A stretch of DNA of 64,000 nucleotides from Candidatus Dadabacteria bacterium (lineage in GTDB: Bacteria > Desulfobacterota_D > UBA1144 > Nemesobacterales > Nemesobacteraceae), in NCBI GenBank assembly GCA_951812735.1, contig OX638332.1, positions 1,298,508-1,362,507 of the forward strand, given 5' to 3'. The notes beneath the pieces were generated by a model. The model ran no database searches and had not been told where the DNA came from. It was given only the letters and a program-made list of their open reading frames with translations. This document shows positions 1-9,103 of this stretch, piece after piece. The number at the start of each line of letters is the position of its first letter. The first letter of the stretch is position 1. Both the position numbers and the translations under genes were made by a program.

Positions 1-690
1 TCTTCCAATATGGTCTGGGGAAACAAACCCACCGTGCTCGTAGGGGATTTTATGCTGGCGCGGGGTCTTGAACTTATATACAGCTGCGGCAGCCTTGAAC
101 TCCTGAGAGTCATTTCCAGAGCCTCATCGCGTCTTGCCGAAGGGCATGTGCTCGAGATCATGAGCGAAAGAAAGATGATTGAAATTTCAGAGGATTTCTG
201 TTTTTCCGTAATTGATCACAAAACGGCGGCGCTCATTGAATGCTCGACCGAGACCGGAGCGCTTTTAGCTAATAGTTCGAACGGAGCGGTTAAAGCCCTT
301 TCGCACTACGGCCATAACATAGGAATAGCGTTTCAGCTTATAGACGATGCGCTTGATTACTGCTCCGAGGAAAACAAATTCGGAAAAAAGACCGGCCAAG
401 ACCTGGCTGAACGCAAGATGACCCTTCCGCTTTACTATTCCATTGAAAATGCCCCGAAAGATGTAAGACGCAAAGTGATCGAAACGCTTGATAAGGAAGA
501 TGACCTCGATAGTTCTGAAATAGCGGAAATAACGGAAGTTGTAAGCCACTACCGGGGAGTGGATATTACCAAGCAGCGGGCAAAAGAGTTTGTAGTCGAG
601 GCCAAAAAATCTCTGGATGCGATAGCGAAGAGCGATTATAAGGAATCCCTCGATAACCTTGCCGATTACGTGGCTGAGAGAAACTTCTGA
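1..690 (+). CDS. Polyprenyl diphosphate synthase, C-terminal part (gene starts before the window)
   Basis: Trans-isoprenyl diphosphate synthase that condenses isopentenyl diphosphate onto an allylic primer to make a long-chain polyprenyl diphosphate, probably for a quinone side chain. The reading frame is open to base 1, so about 95 N-terminal residues with the first DDxxD motif lie outside the window. Visible are the WGN..TVLVGDF segment just after that motif and the second aspartate-rich motif LIDDALDY about 110 residues into the visible part, followed by GKKTGQDLAERKMTLP, which matches the usual KxxGxDLxExKxTLP. The stop lies inside the 3' end of convergent rimI (25 bp overlap). Family assignment is firm; chain length cannot be read from sequence. 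Confidence 0.9.
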   Translation, partial: SSNMVWGNKPTVLVGDFMLARGLELIYSCGSLELLRVISRASSRLAEGHVLEIMSERKMIEISEDFCFSVIDHKTAALIECSTETGALLANSSNGAVKALSHYGHNIGIAFQLIDDALDYCSEENKFGKKTGQDLAERKMTLPLYYSIENAPKDVRRKVIETLDKEDDLDSSEIAEITEVVSHYRGVDITKQRAKEFVVEAKKSLDAIAKSDYKESLDNLADYVAERNF

Positions 691-1139
691 TAGTAACGGT
701 CAAGCGCAAGACCCATGACATAGGCGTCTCCTCTTCCCCTGCCGTAATAGTTCTTGCGTGTTCTTATGATTTCGAACCCGAGTTTTTTATAAAGCTCGAT
801 TGCCGGGGCATTTGTCGTTCTTACTTCGAGAATAACGGAAAGGGCTCCCATTTTTTCGTAAAAATTAAACGTGTCGGAAAGCAGTTCAATCGCTACCCCC
901 TTTCTTCTGTGGCAGCGTGACACGGCGATTTTAAATACGTGGATTTCATCGTAAATAAGAGTGGATATTGAATAGCCCGCAACCTCTTCGTCTCTTCCGT
1001 TTATAGCGATATTGCAGAAAAACCCCGACTTTTTAATGTAATCTGCGAGTATCTGTTTCGGCCACGGGGTAATAAAGGAATCGTTTTCGATTTCCACGAT
1101 CTGGTTTATGTGCTTCGGTGAAACGGATTTTATGATCAT
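666..1139 (-). CDS. rimI: GNAT N-acetyltransferase, RimI-like (ribosomal protein S18 alanine acetyltransferase)
   Basis: Cytosolic acetyl-CoA-dependent N-acetyltransferase of 157 residues; RimI acetylates the N-terminal alanine of ribosomal protein S18. The acetyl-CoA loop appears as CHRRKGVA near residue 80, preceded by an IAVS strand, and the C-terminal NAPAIELYKKLGFE segment near residue 110 is typical of RimI. The ATG (1137-1139) lies inside one copy of the 8 bp direct repeat that flanks the tnpB element, and no Shine-Dalgarno sequence precedes it because the element end abuts it. Removing the element would put this ATG 14 nt after the meaB stop, so rimI was probably last in the mutA-mutB-meaB operon. 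The N-terminal protein acetylase function is inferred from family resemblance. Confidence 0.85.
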   Translation of the reverse strand: MIIKSVSPKHINQIVEIENDSFITPWPKQILADYIKKSGFFCNIAINGRDEEVAGYSISTLIYDEIHVFKIAVSRCHRRKGVAIELLSDTFNFYEKMGALSVILEVRTTNAPAIELYKKLGFEIIRTRKNYYGRGRGDAYVMGLALDRYYQKFLSAT

Positions 1140-1140
1140 T
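1133..1140. repeat. 8 bp direct repeat, left copy (target site duplication)
   Basis: TGATCATT, identical to 2409-2416, directly abutting the left inverted repeat of the tnpB element. Read on the minus strand it contains the rimI start codon (AATGATCA). Confidence 0.75.
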
Positions 1141-1163
1141 GGGACTTATATACTTGACTAACC
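1141..1163. repeat. Terminal inverted repeat, left (tnpB 3' side)
   Basis: Begins GGGACTTATATAC and matches the inverted right end at 18 of 23 positions, ending in AACC on both sides. The tnpB stop codon (1158-1160) lies inside it, so coding sequence runs almost to the element end. Confidence 0.7.
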
Positions 1164-1208
1164 ATTTGGCAGCCTCGTATCAATTTCACGGTTCGCAGGA
1201 GTTGCCAA
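1141..1208 (-). ncRNA. Possible guide-RNA scaffold hairpin at the tnpB 3' end
   Basis: On the minus strand the last tnpB codons can fold into a hairpin: TTGGCA (complement of 1203-1208) pairs with TGCCAA (complement of 1166-1171), with an inner CCT(G)CG/CGAGG stem. TnpB guide RNAs typically overlap the gene's 3' end and run to the element boundary, which is here at 1141. The RNA is predicted from position and folding only. If transcripts ran past the boundary, the guide portion would be the start of rimI. Confidence 0.35.
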
Positions 1209-2378
1209 TGCAGCGTCCTCCCCGTGCAGTTGCGCCATTCCCAGACGCCGGATGTTTATCGCAGCGTTTGTGTCCGCATTGGACGCAAACCCGCAATTTA
1301 CACATAGGAACCGTGCTTGAGATTTACGGTTCTCTTCATCTGCGTGTCCGCAGTGCGAACACGTCTGACTTGTATATGCGGGATTGACCTCTATCAGCCT
1401 TCCGCACTTGTATTGAAGATTTCTTCTTATCTCTCCCCAAGCGGTATTGAGCATTGCTCTGTTCAATCCCGCCTTCTGCCTCACGTTCTTCCCCGGATTC
1501 TCTATGGTTCCCTTTGCGGTCGCCGTCATGTTCTTTACCTTTAGATCTTCCACTATCACGGTTCCGCATTTTCCGGCAATTTCTTTCGTAGTTTGATGAA
1601 TCCAGTTCTTACGTATATTGGCTATTTTTCTGCTTGTCTTGGCAAGCTTCTTCTTTGTGTCCTTCCTCCTGTTAGCCCCCTTGACCTGCCGTGCCATCTT
1701 CCTCTGATACCACTTTCTACGCTTCTCTTTCTTCTTCAAGTCAGGGAGGAAGTAGAAATGTCCATCCGAAGTGGTGACCTGTCGGACATTCATGTCAACG
1801 CCTATAATCTCTCCGTTATCCCGCTTCTCTACCTCAACCTCGTAAGAGACAAACGCCCTCCATCTGTGCCCGTCATGGCGAAGCACCACCTGCTTGGCCT
1901 CTCCCTCGTAAGGGACGCCTCCCCTGCGGGTGAGCTCTACCCAGCCAATCTTCGGTATGCGAAGCAGGGAGTATTTTCTGTCGATATTCTTTATTCTGAA
2001 GTTCTCTTTGCTTGGTAGCGTAAAGCTGGGTGCGTGCCTGTTCCTGCTTCGAGGCTTCGGAAACCCTTTCTTGCCCTTCATTGCTTCTCCGAGTGCGTCC
2101 GCAAAATACTTGAGAGAATGTCTCACGGGAGCAAAAGGAAGTTCCTGCAACCAGTCCGTTTCATGCCTCAGCTTGGTGAACTCCACCCCGAGGGAGAAAA
2201 AGCTGGTATGCGGTCGTTTCCCCTTGCCGTTCCTGAATGCTTGATAGTCGGCAAGATTCCTCTCCCGAAAATGATTCCAGACGTACCGGCACGCCCCTGC
2301 TATCTGAAACATCTTTCTCGCCTTCGCCCTCGTAGTCGGGAAAACAACATATTCTACTGTGCGCATCTCCTTACTCAT
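1158..2378 (-). CDS. tnpB: TnpB-family RNA-guided nuclease (OrfB of IS200/IS605 type)
   Basis: Full-length TnpB of 406 residues. The split RuvC nuclease looks intact: Asp195 in IIGVDMN, Glu277 in VIVEDLKVKNM and Asp369 in NADTNAAINI, with the C-terminal zinc finger Cys340/Cys343 and Cys359/Cys362 (CSHC and CVNC). The N-terminal helix-turn-helix and WED-like region (residues 5-190) carries the expected YRLYPT-like start (VEYVVFPTTRAKARKM). No tnpA is nearby. TnpB proteins are guided by an RNA made from the 3' end of their own element and cleave target DNA, which helps element retention. Intact acidic residues argue against a nuclease-dead TnpB regulator. The first ATG is used; an inner ATG at codon 5 has GGAG too close to serve it. 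Confidence 0.93.
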   Translation of the reverse strand: MSKEMRTVEYVVFPTTRAKARKMFQIAGACRYVWNHFRERNLADYQAFRNGKGKRPHTSFFSLGVEFTKLRHETDWLQELPFAPVRHSLKYFADALGEAMKGKKGFPKPRSRNRHAPSFTLPSKENFRIKNIDRKYSLLRIPKIGWVELTRRGGVPYEGEAKQVVLRHDGHRWRAFVSYEVEVEKRDNGEIIGVDMNVRQVTTSDGHFYFLPDLKKKEKRRKWYQRKMARQVKGANRRKDTKKKLAKTSRKIANIRKNWIHQTTKEIAGKCGTVIVEDLKVKNMTATAKGTIENPGKNVRQKAGLNRAMLNTAWGEIRRNLQYKCGRLIEVNPAYTSQTCSHCGHADEENRKSQARFLCVNCGFASNADTNAAINIRRLGMAQLHGEDAALATPANREIDTRLPNG

Positions 2379-2385
2379 CTCTGCA

Positions 2386-2408
2386 GGTTGGTTATGTATA
2401 CAATTCCC
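2386..2408. repeat. Terminal inverted repeat, right (tnpB 5' side)
   Basis: Reverse complement begins GGGAATTGTATAC. It pairs with 1141-1163 at 18 of 23 positions. The tnpB start is 7 bp inside it. Confidence 0.7.
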
Positions 2409-2416
2409 TGATCATT
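2409..2416. repeat. 8 bp direct repeat, right copy (target site duplication)
   Basis: TGATCATT, identical to 1133-1140, abutting the right inverted repeat. It carries a second ATG on the minus strand, 14 nt after the meaB stop, which after insertion reads only seven codons before a stop inside the element. Confidence 0.75.
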
Positions 2417-2429
2417 CTTCTTGTGCCGG

Positions 2430-3437
2430 CTAGGGCAAGCGAAGTTTTTCAAAGTAAAGGTCTAGCAGATTCGCGGCTCCGGTATAGGGATCCGTTTTCC
2501 CTTCCATCACTTTTTTCTCCACTTCGCCGAGCGTTTTTTTGACCGAAACGTTTTCGTAAAAACTGTCCTCAAGATTCTGGATCAGTGCCTCGTGCAGGCG
2601 GTATTTCGCCTGCTTTCTTCTTTTTTCCGCAAAGTATCCGTTTTCTCTGCAGAGTTTTTCATACTCCGTGACGCATTGCCAGGTTTCCCTTATTCCGTAG
2701 CCCGTGACGGATGAGCAGGCGTGAGCCTTGGGAATCCATCCGGATTCTGGCGGTCTGTGAAATCTCAGCGCCTCTTCCATCTCCTGTTTCATAAGTTCCG
2801 CTTTTTTCTTGTTTCTTCCATCCGCTTTGGTTATCAATACGGCGTCGGCGCGCTCGATTATCCCCTTTTTTATTCCCTGGATGTCATCTCCCGCCCCGGT
2901 AATCATGAGCAGCATGAAGAAATCGACCATTGAGTGGCAGGTAATTTCGGACTGTCCAACTCCCACTGTCTCTATAAAGATCGTGTCGAATCCCGCCGCC
3001 TCGCAGAGAATCACGGCGTCGCTTGTCTTTTTTGCAACTCCTCCCAGGGAACCGGCTGACGGGGAAGGCCTTATGTAGACGTTTTCGTGCCGGGAAAGTT
3101 CCTGCATTCTGAGCTTGTCGCCGAGAACGCTTCCTCCGGTTTCGCTGCTTGTGGGGTCAATTGCGAGCACCGCTATCTTTTTTCCGCGCTCGTGCGCCAG
3201 GTAGAGACCCAGAGATTCTATGAAGCTGCTCTTTCCGACTCCCGGTATGCCCGTAATTCCTACTCTTATGGATTTTCCGGACCGTGGCAGACACCACGTG
3301 ATTATTTCCCGCGCAAGCTTCTTGTGCTCAGGCAGGGTGCTCTCGGCGAGGGTTATCGCCCTGCTCAGAACGGGTATTTCTCCCTTGGCTATGCCCCGGC
3401 GGTAGGTTTCCGCTTCTGTCTTTCTGCGCGACGTCAT
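2430..3437 (-). CDS. meaB: Methylmalonyl-CoA mutase-associated GTPase MeaB
   Basis: G3E-family GTPase chaperone (335 residues) that protects and reloads adenosylcobalamin in methylmalonyl-CoA mutase. Walker A is GIPGVGKS (residues 63-70), the switch region has [15 protein letters not shown] (about 94-108), the base-sensing loop is ETVGVGQSE (156-164) and the G4 motif is TKAD (203-206). The start overlaps the mutB stop by 4 bp, a translational coupling that agrees with the known MeaB-mutase partnership. The C-terminal helical dimerisation arm is present. Older annotations call this family LAO/AO (ArgK) transport ATPase. Confidence 0.95.
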   Translation of the reverse strand: MTSRRKTEAETYRRGIAKGEIPVLSRAITLAESTLPEHKKLAREIITWCLPRSGKSIRVGITGIPGVGKSSFIESLGLYLAHERGKKIAVLAIDPTSSETGGSVLGDKLRMQELSRHENVYIRPSPSAGSLGGVAKKTSDAVILCEAAGFDTIFIETVGVGQSEITCHSMVDFFMLLMITGAGDDIQGIKKGIIERADAVLITKADGRNKKKAELMKQEMEEALRFHRPPESGWIPKAHACSSVTGYGIRETWQCVTEYEKLCRENGYFAEKRRKQAKYRLHEALIQNLEDSFYENVSVKKTLGEVEKKVMEGKTDPYTGAANLLDLYFEKLRLP

Positions 3438-5566
3438 ATTCGGGTTTGTATAAGTGACAGGAGTATAGCTTCAGCCGCTTCGGACAGCACGGTTCCCGGA
3501 CCGAATATCTGCGAGACTCCGGCTTTCCGGAGGTAATCGTAATCGCGTTTGGGGATAACCCCTCCCGCCACTACCATTATATCGTCTGCTCCCATTTCAT
3601 CGAGTTTTTTTATCAGTTCGGGGATGAGGGTCTTGTGACCTGCGGCCAGGCTTGATATTCCGACTACGTGGACATCGTTTTCAACCGCCTGTTTTGCCGC
3701 CTCTTCCGGGGTCTGAAAGAGCGGGCCTATGTCAACGTCGAAACCAAGGTCGGCAAAGCCAGTCGCTATTATCTTCGCCCCGCGGTCATGACCGTCCTGC
3801 CCCATTTTCGCGACCAGTATTCTGGGTCTTCTTCCTTCCAATGCGGCGAAGCGGTCGGCGAGTTCTCTTGCCTTGGCGAATCCGGCATCCTTCGAGATTT
3901 CCGAGGAGTATACTCCCGAAATCGTGCGCCACCCGGGCTGATATCTCCCCCATACCTCTTCACACGCGTCTGATATTTCTCCTAGGGTCGCGTCTTCCCT
4001 CGCAGCCTCAACGGCTAGGAAAAGAAGGTTTCCTTCCCCTGTCCTGGCGCATTCGGTAATTTTCTCAAGAGAGCGCTCCACTGCCCTGGAATCCCTTTCT
4101 TTCCTGAGTTTTTTTAGTCTTCTGATTTGATTCTGCCTCACCTTGCGGTTATCCACCTCAAGTATATCGAATTCTTCCTCTGCATCCGAACTGTATCTGT
4201 TGACTCCTACTATCACGTCTTTTCCCGAGTCTATTCTGGCCTGTTTTCGGGCTGCAGCCTCCTCGATTCTCATTTTCGGTAGGCCGGTTTCTATAGCTTT
4301 AGACATTCCGCCCAGTTCTTCTATTTCCATTATAAGTTCCCACGCTTTTCTCGCCAGATTGTGGGTCAGATATTCAACGTAGTAGGACCCCGCCCAGGGA
4401 TCAATCAACCTGCATATATCGGTTTCTTTCTGAAGATAGAGCTGGGTGTTTCTAGCTATCCTGGCGGAGAAATCGGTGGGAAGGGCGATGGCTTCGTCAA
4501 GAGCGTTTGTGTGAAGCGACTGGGTGCCGCCGAGCACAGCGCTTAGGGCTTCAACGCAGGTTCTTGTCACGTTGTTAAACGGATCCTGTTCCGTAAGACT
4601 CCATCCCGAAGTCTGGCAATGGGTTCTGAGCATAAGCGACCCTGGGTTCTTGGGCTTAAACTGCTTGACGATTTTGGCCCATAGCATTCTCGCAGCTCTC
4701 ATCTTTGCGATTTCCATGAAGTGATCCATGCCTATTCCCCAGAAAAAAGAAATTCTGGGGGCAAAATCGTCGATACTGAGTCCCGCCTCAACGCCCGCTC
4801 TCAAATACTCAAGGCCGTCTGCGAGGGTGTAGGCAAGCTCTATGTCCGACGTGGCACCCGCTTCCTCCATGTGGTAACCGCTTACGCTTATCGAATTGAA
4901 CTTCGGCATGTTCTTCGACGTGTATTCGAAAATGTCCGAGACTATCTTCATTGAGAATTCAGGCGGATAGATGTAGGTGTTTCTTACCATGAACTCCTTG
5001 AGTATGTCGTTTTGGATCGTGCCGCTCAGTTTTTCCGGGCTCACTCCCTGTCGCTCCGCGACGACTATATAGAAAGCCATGATCGGCAGAACCGCGCCGT
5101 TCATGGTCATGGAAACCGAGATTTCGTCAAGAGGTATTCGATCGAGAAGAATTTCCATGTCCAGTATCGAGTCTATTGCCACACCCGCCTTCCCGACATC
5201 TCCCGAAACTCTGGGGTGATCCGAGTCATACCCCCTGTGAGTCGGAAGATCGAAGGCTATGGAGAGTCCCTTCTGGCCAGCGGCCAGGTTTCTCCTGTAA
5301 AACGCGTTTGATTCCTCCGCGGTGGAGAACCCCGCATACTGTCTGATGGTCCAGGGTCTTGTGATATACATGGTCGGGTAGGGCCCGCGAAGATAGGGTG
5401 GAATTCCAGAGACAAATCCCAGATGTTCGGAGTCGCTGAGATCGTCGTGGACATAAACCGTTTTTATGTCTATTTCCTCCGGCGATTCCCGTATTATATC
5501 TCCGGTTGCCTTGGCGTTACCGCTCGAACCGGCTCCAAGCTTTATTTTCGAAAAATCAGGTCTCAT
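3434..5566 (-). CDS. mutB: Methylmalonyl-CoA mutase large (catalytic) subunit
   Basis: Adenosylcobalamin-dependent isomerase of 710 residues interconverting succinyl-CoA and (R)-methylmalonyl-CoA, the branch point for propionate, odd-chain lipid and branched amino-acid metabolism. The TIM-barrel N-terminal domain has [12 protein letters not shown] (69-80), the CoA-binding signature. The C-terminal Rossmann-like B12 domain has DGHDRG (591-596), with His593 as the lower cobalt ligand, and the AGGVIP loop. It overlaps both mutA (4 bp) and meaB (4 bp). Length and motifs match the family fully. No methylmalonyl-CoA epimerase or propionyl-CoA carboxylase is in the window. Confidence 0.96.
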   Translation of the reverse strand: MRPDFSKIKLGAGSSGNAKATGDIIRESPEEIDIKTVYVHDDLSDSEHLGFVSGIPPYLRGPYPTMYITRPWTIRQYAGFSTAEESNAFYRRNLAAGQKGLSIAFDLPTHRGYDSDHPRVSGDVGKAGVAIDSILDMEILLDRIPLDEISVSMTMNGAVLPIMAFYIVVAERQGVSPEKLSGTIQNDILKEFMVRNTYIYPPEFSMKIVSDIFEYTSKNMPKFNSISVSGYHMEEAGATSDIELAYTLADGLEYLRAGVEAGLSIDDFAPRISFFWGIGMDHFMEIAKMRAARMLWAKIVKQFKPKNPGSLMLRTHCQTSGWSLTEQDPFNNVTRTCVEALSAVLGGTQSLHTNALDEAIALPTDFSARIARNTQLYLQKETDICRLIDPWAGSYYVEYLTHNLARKAWELIMEIEELGGMSKAIETGLPKMRIEEAAARKQARIDSGKDVIVGVNRYSSDAEEEFDILEVDNRKVRQNQIRRLKKLRKERDSRAVERSLEKITECARTGEGNLLFLAVEAAREDATLGEISDACEEVWGRYQPGWRTISGVYSSEISKDAGFAKARELADRFAALEGRRPRILVAKMGQDGHDRGAKIIATGFADLGFDVDIGPLFQTPEEAAKQAVENDVHVVGISSLAAGHKTLIPELIKKLDEMGADDIMVVAGGVIPKRDYDYLRKAGVSQIFGPGTVLSEAAEAILLSLIQTRI

Positions 5567-7482
5567 GGCTCGACCTCGTCTGAGAGAAGTGGTTCCTGAT
5601 ATCTTTCGAGCATGTCGAGGACATCGGAACCCGCGTGGATGAAGTCATCCGCCCCCGCCTGCGCGAGCTTTTCCCGCGTGCTTTGTCCGTCGCCTGAAAC
5701 AACAGCTTTTATTTCCACTTTCCCGCTTTTGATTTTTCTTATCGTTTCCTCCCCTAGCTGCTCGTAATCTTTGTCGGAACCGCAGATCACTACCGCAAGC
5801 GGACTCTCGCGCAGAGCCGCTGCAACTCCTTCATCAACTCCCGGATTTTCGGCTCCGTCAACTACTGCAAATCCCCCGCATCCGAAAAAATTCATCGAGA
5901 AAACCGATCTTGCGACTGTCTGCGGAGAATCGCTCAGATGAAGCAGGAAAACTTTCGGTGCCTCGCTCGTTTTTTCCGTGTGTTTTTCGCTTAGAAGCCT
6001 TATTCTCTCAAAACCTTGAGCTGCTCTTGACTCCGCAAGGGGCGCTACTTTAGGGGCCGAGCCATTCATTTTTTCTTCTATGGGTGGGGCTTTCCGGATG
6101 TGCACTGACATCTTTTCCAGCAGGTTGGGAAACTCGTTTGTTCCGATGAGCGTTTTTTCCCTGCGTGAAATGTCGAGGAGTGTTTTTTTTCTGCTGTCCT
6201 CAATCGTCTTCTGTATGAACCCGCTTTTCAGGCACTCAAGGTAGCCGCCTTTTTTTTCTATTTCCTGGAACAGTTCTAGGGATTTCTGCGAAATGGACTG
6301 CGTCAGTTTTTCTATGTGATAGGAACCGCCCCCGGGATCGATCACCGCGCCGAGATGGGACTCATTTTTTATCAGAAGCTGGATGTTTCTCGCCACTCTC
6401 CTTGAAAGTTCATCGGGTTCGCTGTAGTGGGCGTCAAAGGGTTCCACGGTCAGAGAACTTGTCCCCCCGATTACCGACGCCATGGCTTCAAGTGCCGTCC
6501 GCAGTATGTTTACGTGTGAGTCGTAAATGGTTTTGTTGAAGGTCGTGGTGCGGCAATGAATTCTCATTTTTGTAGATTCGAGGAAATCGGGTGAGAACTG
6601 TTGCGCGATGTTCGCCCAGAGCGCTCTTGCGGCGCGGAGCTTGGCGATTTCCGCAAAGTAGCTTGAGCCGGTGGAAAAGGAAAAAACGAGGTGGCGGCAG
6701 GCACGGTCTGCATCAACGCCCCTTTGGCGAAGCATGACCAGATATTCGGCCGCGGCGGCAATCGTGAAAGCGAGTTCCTGGGTTATCGTTGCCCCTGAAT
6801 TTTTAAACGTTGAACTTTTTACCGAAAACGCCGCGTAACCGGGCGCGGCATCGGATAGATATCCAATGGTTTCCGCGATCTTCTCCAGATTCTTTTCAAG
6901 TGCTGTTACTGAAGACCCGCCCGCAAGCATCTGGGAGAGGGGGTCGAAAAACACGGCGCCGTCAATTTCTCGGGTATCGATTCCTTTCTTGCTGCAGGCG
7001 GAAATGAAAAGCTCGGAAACTTTTTCCGGATCTGCTCTTAAGGCAAAATTGAGGCTGGTCTGCAATGGGTCTATATCTTTTACAAGAGCTTCGATGACCT
7101 CGGGTTTCATTTCTGTTTCCGGGATGAAGGTGATTGAATCCGCTCCACCCTTGATTGCCGCAAGCGCGTCGCGCGTCGCATCTTTCGGAGCGATAAGCTT
7201 TATCTCTTCTGTAAGAATCCAGCTGTTGTTTTTTTTGCCGGTTCCCCGGACAAACGGAAATTCTCCCGGAAGAGGATTTTTCCCCGTGAAAAAATCTCTT
7301 GCTTCTTCTTCGGTGTAGAAGGGTTCAACCGCTATACCGTCTTCAGTGGTCCATATAAGATCTTCGTAGGACCCCGGCTTTGCGATCTTTTTTTCAACTT
7401 CTTTTTTCCAGCTTTCCTTCGATATGCTTGGAAAATCATCGAAAAGAAGAGTCTGTGCGTGTTTTTTTTCCGTCTTACTCAT
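5563..7482 (-). CDS. mutA: Methylmalonyl-CoA mutase small subunit
   Basis: Non-catalytic partner of mutB, 639 residues from ATG 7482. It shares the barrel fold but lacks the B12-binding DxHxxG motif at its C-terminus, as small subunits do. The start at 7482 gives MSKTEKK followed by an acidic helix, as in homologues, with GAGAGG upstream at long spacing. A longer frame opens at TTG 7575 but adds 31 residues with no family likeness. The region [19 protein letters not shown]... near residue 320 and the [13 protein letters not shown] segment are conserved mutase landmarks. First gene of mutA-mutB-meaB(-rimI). Confidence 0.92.
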   Translation of the reverse strand: MSKTEKKHAQTLLFDDFPSISKESWKKEVEKKIAKPGSYEDLIWTTEDGIAVEPFYTEEEARDFFTGKNPLPGEFPFVRGTGKKNNSWILTEEIKLIAPKDATRDALAAIKGGADSITFIPETEMKPEVIEALVKDIDPLQTSLNFALRADPEKVSELFISACSKKGIDTREIDGAVFFDPLSQMLAGGSSVTALEKNLEKIAETIGYLSDAAPGYAAFSVKSSTFKNSGATITQELAFTIAAAAEYLVMLRQRGVDADRACRHLVFSFSTGSSYFAEIAKLRAARALWANIAQQFSPDFLESTKMRIHCRTTTFNKTIYDSHVNILRTALEAMASVIGGTSSLTVEPFDAHYSEPDELSRRVARNIQLLIKNESHLGAVIDPGGGSYHIEKLTQSISQKSLELFQEIEKKGGYLECLKSGFIQKTIEDSRKKTLLDISRREKTLIGTNEFPNLLEKMSVHIRKAPPIEEKMNGSAPKVAPLAESRAAQGFERIRLLSEKHTEKTSEAPKVFLLHLSDSPQTVARSVFSMNFFGCGGFAVVDGAENPGVDEGVAAALRESPLAVVICGSDKDYEQLGEETIRKIKSGKVEIKAVVSGDGQSTREKLAQAGADDFIHAGSDVLDMLERYQEPLLSDEVEP

Positions 7483-7580
7483 AAAATCTGCGTTTTTCCT
7501 CTCAAGTCTCTTGGGTGAATAAGTATATAAGTCCCATCTGTTTCTGCCAACATACTGAAACCATTTAAGTTTCAATTTTT

Positions 7581-7598
7581 CCCGTCTGTCGTGACGGG
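7581..7598. other. Small inverted repeat between divergent mutA and queC
   Basis: CCCGTC tgtcgt GACGGG, a 6 bp stem in the 5' leaders of both divergent units. It has no U-run after it on the plus strand, so it is not a standard terminator; it could be an operator or a leader hairpin. Confidence 0.3.
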
Positions 7599-7616
7599 AG
7601 GGGTTCGGTCGGGGAA

Positions 7617-8327
7617 TTGTTATTTGTTTTTTTCGACTTTAATATTAAGAGGGTGTCTGGAAAAGCGGTTGTCATGGTTTCGGGAGGCGTGGACAGCTCG
7701 ACTCTCTGCTACAAGGCGGTGCGGGAAGGTTACGAAGTCTTTCCTCTTACCTTTATATACGGACAGAAGCACGAGAAGGAGATCCGCTCCTCAGAGAATA
7801 TATGCCGCCATCTGGGACTTACCCCCAACATAATCGATCTTTCCTCAATAAGGACTCTTTTCGGCGCCTGCGCGCTTACCGATCGGGACGTCGAGATTCC
7901 GAGAGTCTCCGCGACGGCGCGCAATTACGATACTCTTTCCGCCACAGTCGTTCCGAACCGAAACGCCATTTTCCTTTCTCTGGCGGTTGCCTATTCGCAG
8001 GGTATCGGTTGCGATACGGTGTTCTACGGCGCACATTATTCCGACAGGGGAGTATATCCTGACTGCCGCATGGAGTTTGTTTCCGCTTTCGAGGAGGCTG
8101 AGAAACTTGCGACTGGTAACGAACGACTGACGATAGTTGCTCCATTTGTGGATCTAGACAAATCAGGGATAGTCAGACTCGGTTCACGTCTCGGGGTTCC
8201 TTTCAAAGACACGTGGTCATGCTACGTGGGCTCCCGGATGCACTGCGGCACCTGCAGTTCCTGCAGAGAGAGAAAAAGGGCTTTTATCGAGGCGGACATA
8301 ACCGACCCGACCGAATACGAGGCGTAA
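7617..8327 (+). CDS. queC: 7-cyano-7-deazaguanine synthase QueC
   Basis: ATP-dependent enzyme converting 7-carboxy-7-deazaguanine to preQ0 in queuosine (tRNA wobble base) synthesis. The PP-loop pyrophosphatase motif SGGVDSS is at residues 22-28 and the C-terminal zinc site is in WSCYVGSRMHCGTCSSC (four cysteines). VVPNRNAIFLSLAVAYS is a further family block. The start is uncertain: TTG 7617 adds an odd hydrophobic MLFVFFDF stretch, while GTG 7653 fits homologues better but touches its AAGAGG. queE follows after 5 bp. queD and queF are not in the window. Confidence 0.93.
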   Translation: MLFVFFDFNIKRVSGKAVVMVSGGVDSSTLCYKAVREGYEVFPLTFIYGQKHEKEIRSSENICRHLGLTPNIIDLSSIRTLFGACALTDRDVEIPRVSATARNYDTLSATVVPNRNAIFLSLAVAYSQGIGCDTVFYGAHYSDRGVYPDCRMEFVSAFEEAEKLATGNERLTIVAPFVDLDKSGIVRLGSRLGVPFKDTWSCYVGSRMHCGTCSSCRERKRAFIEADITDPTEYEA

Positions 8328-8332
8328 TTGCG

Positions 8333-8974
8333 GTGAAGGTAAACGAGATCTTTTTTTCAATACAGGGTGAAGGAATCCATATCGGGCTGCCGACAGTTTT
8401 TCTCAGGCTCTTTGCCTGCGATCTCAGATGCAGTTGGTGCGATACCATGTACGCCGTGGAGGGAACCGACTTTCGGGAAATGGAAACCAGCGAAGTGCTG
8501 GGCCAGATTCTTAAATACGGCTGTTCCCGGGTCTGCATAACCGGAGGGGAACCGCTTATCCAGCGGAAAGCGGTGGAGGAGGTGACGGAATTTCTGCTTG
8601 ATAGGGATTTTGTAGTCGTGCTTGAAACAAGCGGGAACAAGAAACCTCCCCGGATTTTCTCCCACCCCAATTCGGTTGTGAGCATGGACTGCAAGTGTCC
8701 TGGTTCGGGCATGGCCTCTAGAATGGATTTTTCTCTCTATGATGCCTTGGAGGAGAAGGACCAGCTTAAGTTCGTAATAGCCGATGATGCGGATTACGAG
8801 TACGCGAGGGATGTTATAGACAAGCATCGTATCAGAGCTTCAATGATATTTCAGCCTGTGTACGGCACAAAAGCGGACTGGATAGCCGAGAGAGTTCTCC
8901 GCGACGGCATGGAAAACATAAGAGTGCTTCCGCAGCTTCACAAGATATTCTGGGGAGAGAAAAGGGGGGTTTAG
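8333..8974 (+). CDS. queE: 7-carboxy-7-deazaguanine synthase QueE
   Basis: Radical-SAM ring-contracting enzyme that makes 7-carboxy-7-deazaguanine from 6-carboxytetrahydropterin. The [4Fe-4S] motif CDLRCSWC (residues 29-36) follows SIQGEG (9-14), and the SAM-binding GGEP motif (ITGGEPLIQ) is present. GTG 8333 was chosen because GAGG lies about 10 nt upstream and the product begins VKVNEIFFSIQGEG as in homologues; the open frame itself extends further 5' into queC. At 213 residues it is normal length. It works directly before QueC in the pathway. Confidence 0.93.
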   Translation: MKVNEIFFSIQGEGIHIGLPTVFLRLFACDLRCSWCDTMYAVEGTDFREMETSEVLGQILKYGCSRVCITGGEPLIQRKAVEEVTEFLLDRDFVVVLETSGNKKPPRIFSHPNSVVSMDCKCPGSGMASRMDFSLYDALEEKDQLKFVIADDADYEYARDVIDKHRIRASMIFQPVYGTKADWIAERVLRDGMENIRVLPQLHKIFWGEKRGV

Positions 8975-9103
8975 TCTGCTTCCGTCATCTCTGAGTATTG
9001 GTGCCGTCTTTAATTTTTTAACGTTTTTGTTGTCATTGTGTTAGAATTCAAGGTATAAATCATAGTTTGTGCGGTCGGGTTTAGAGCCGAGGAGAGATGC
9101 GCT

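Larger units (their letters stand above)
1141..2408 (-). mobile_element. tnpB-only insertion element with terminal inverted repeats and 8 bp target duplication
   Basis: A 1,268 bp element holds only tnpB. Its ends are imperfect inverted repeats: 1141-1163 begins GGGACTTATATAC and the reverse complement of 2386-2408 begins GGGAATTGTATAC, with 18 of 23 positions identical. Directly outside both ends is the same octamer TGATCATT (1133-1140 and 2409-2416). IS200/IS605-type tnpB elements normally have neither terminal inverted repeats nor target duplications, so this architecture suggests mobilisation by a DDE transposase supplied in trans. The boundaries rest on direct reading; the mobilising enzyme is unknown. 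Confidence 0.75.

Noticed and set aside
1158..2378. Nuclease-dead TnpB regulator
   Set aside because: All three RuvC acidic residues and the zinc finger are present.
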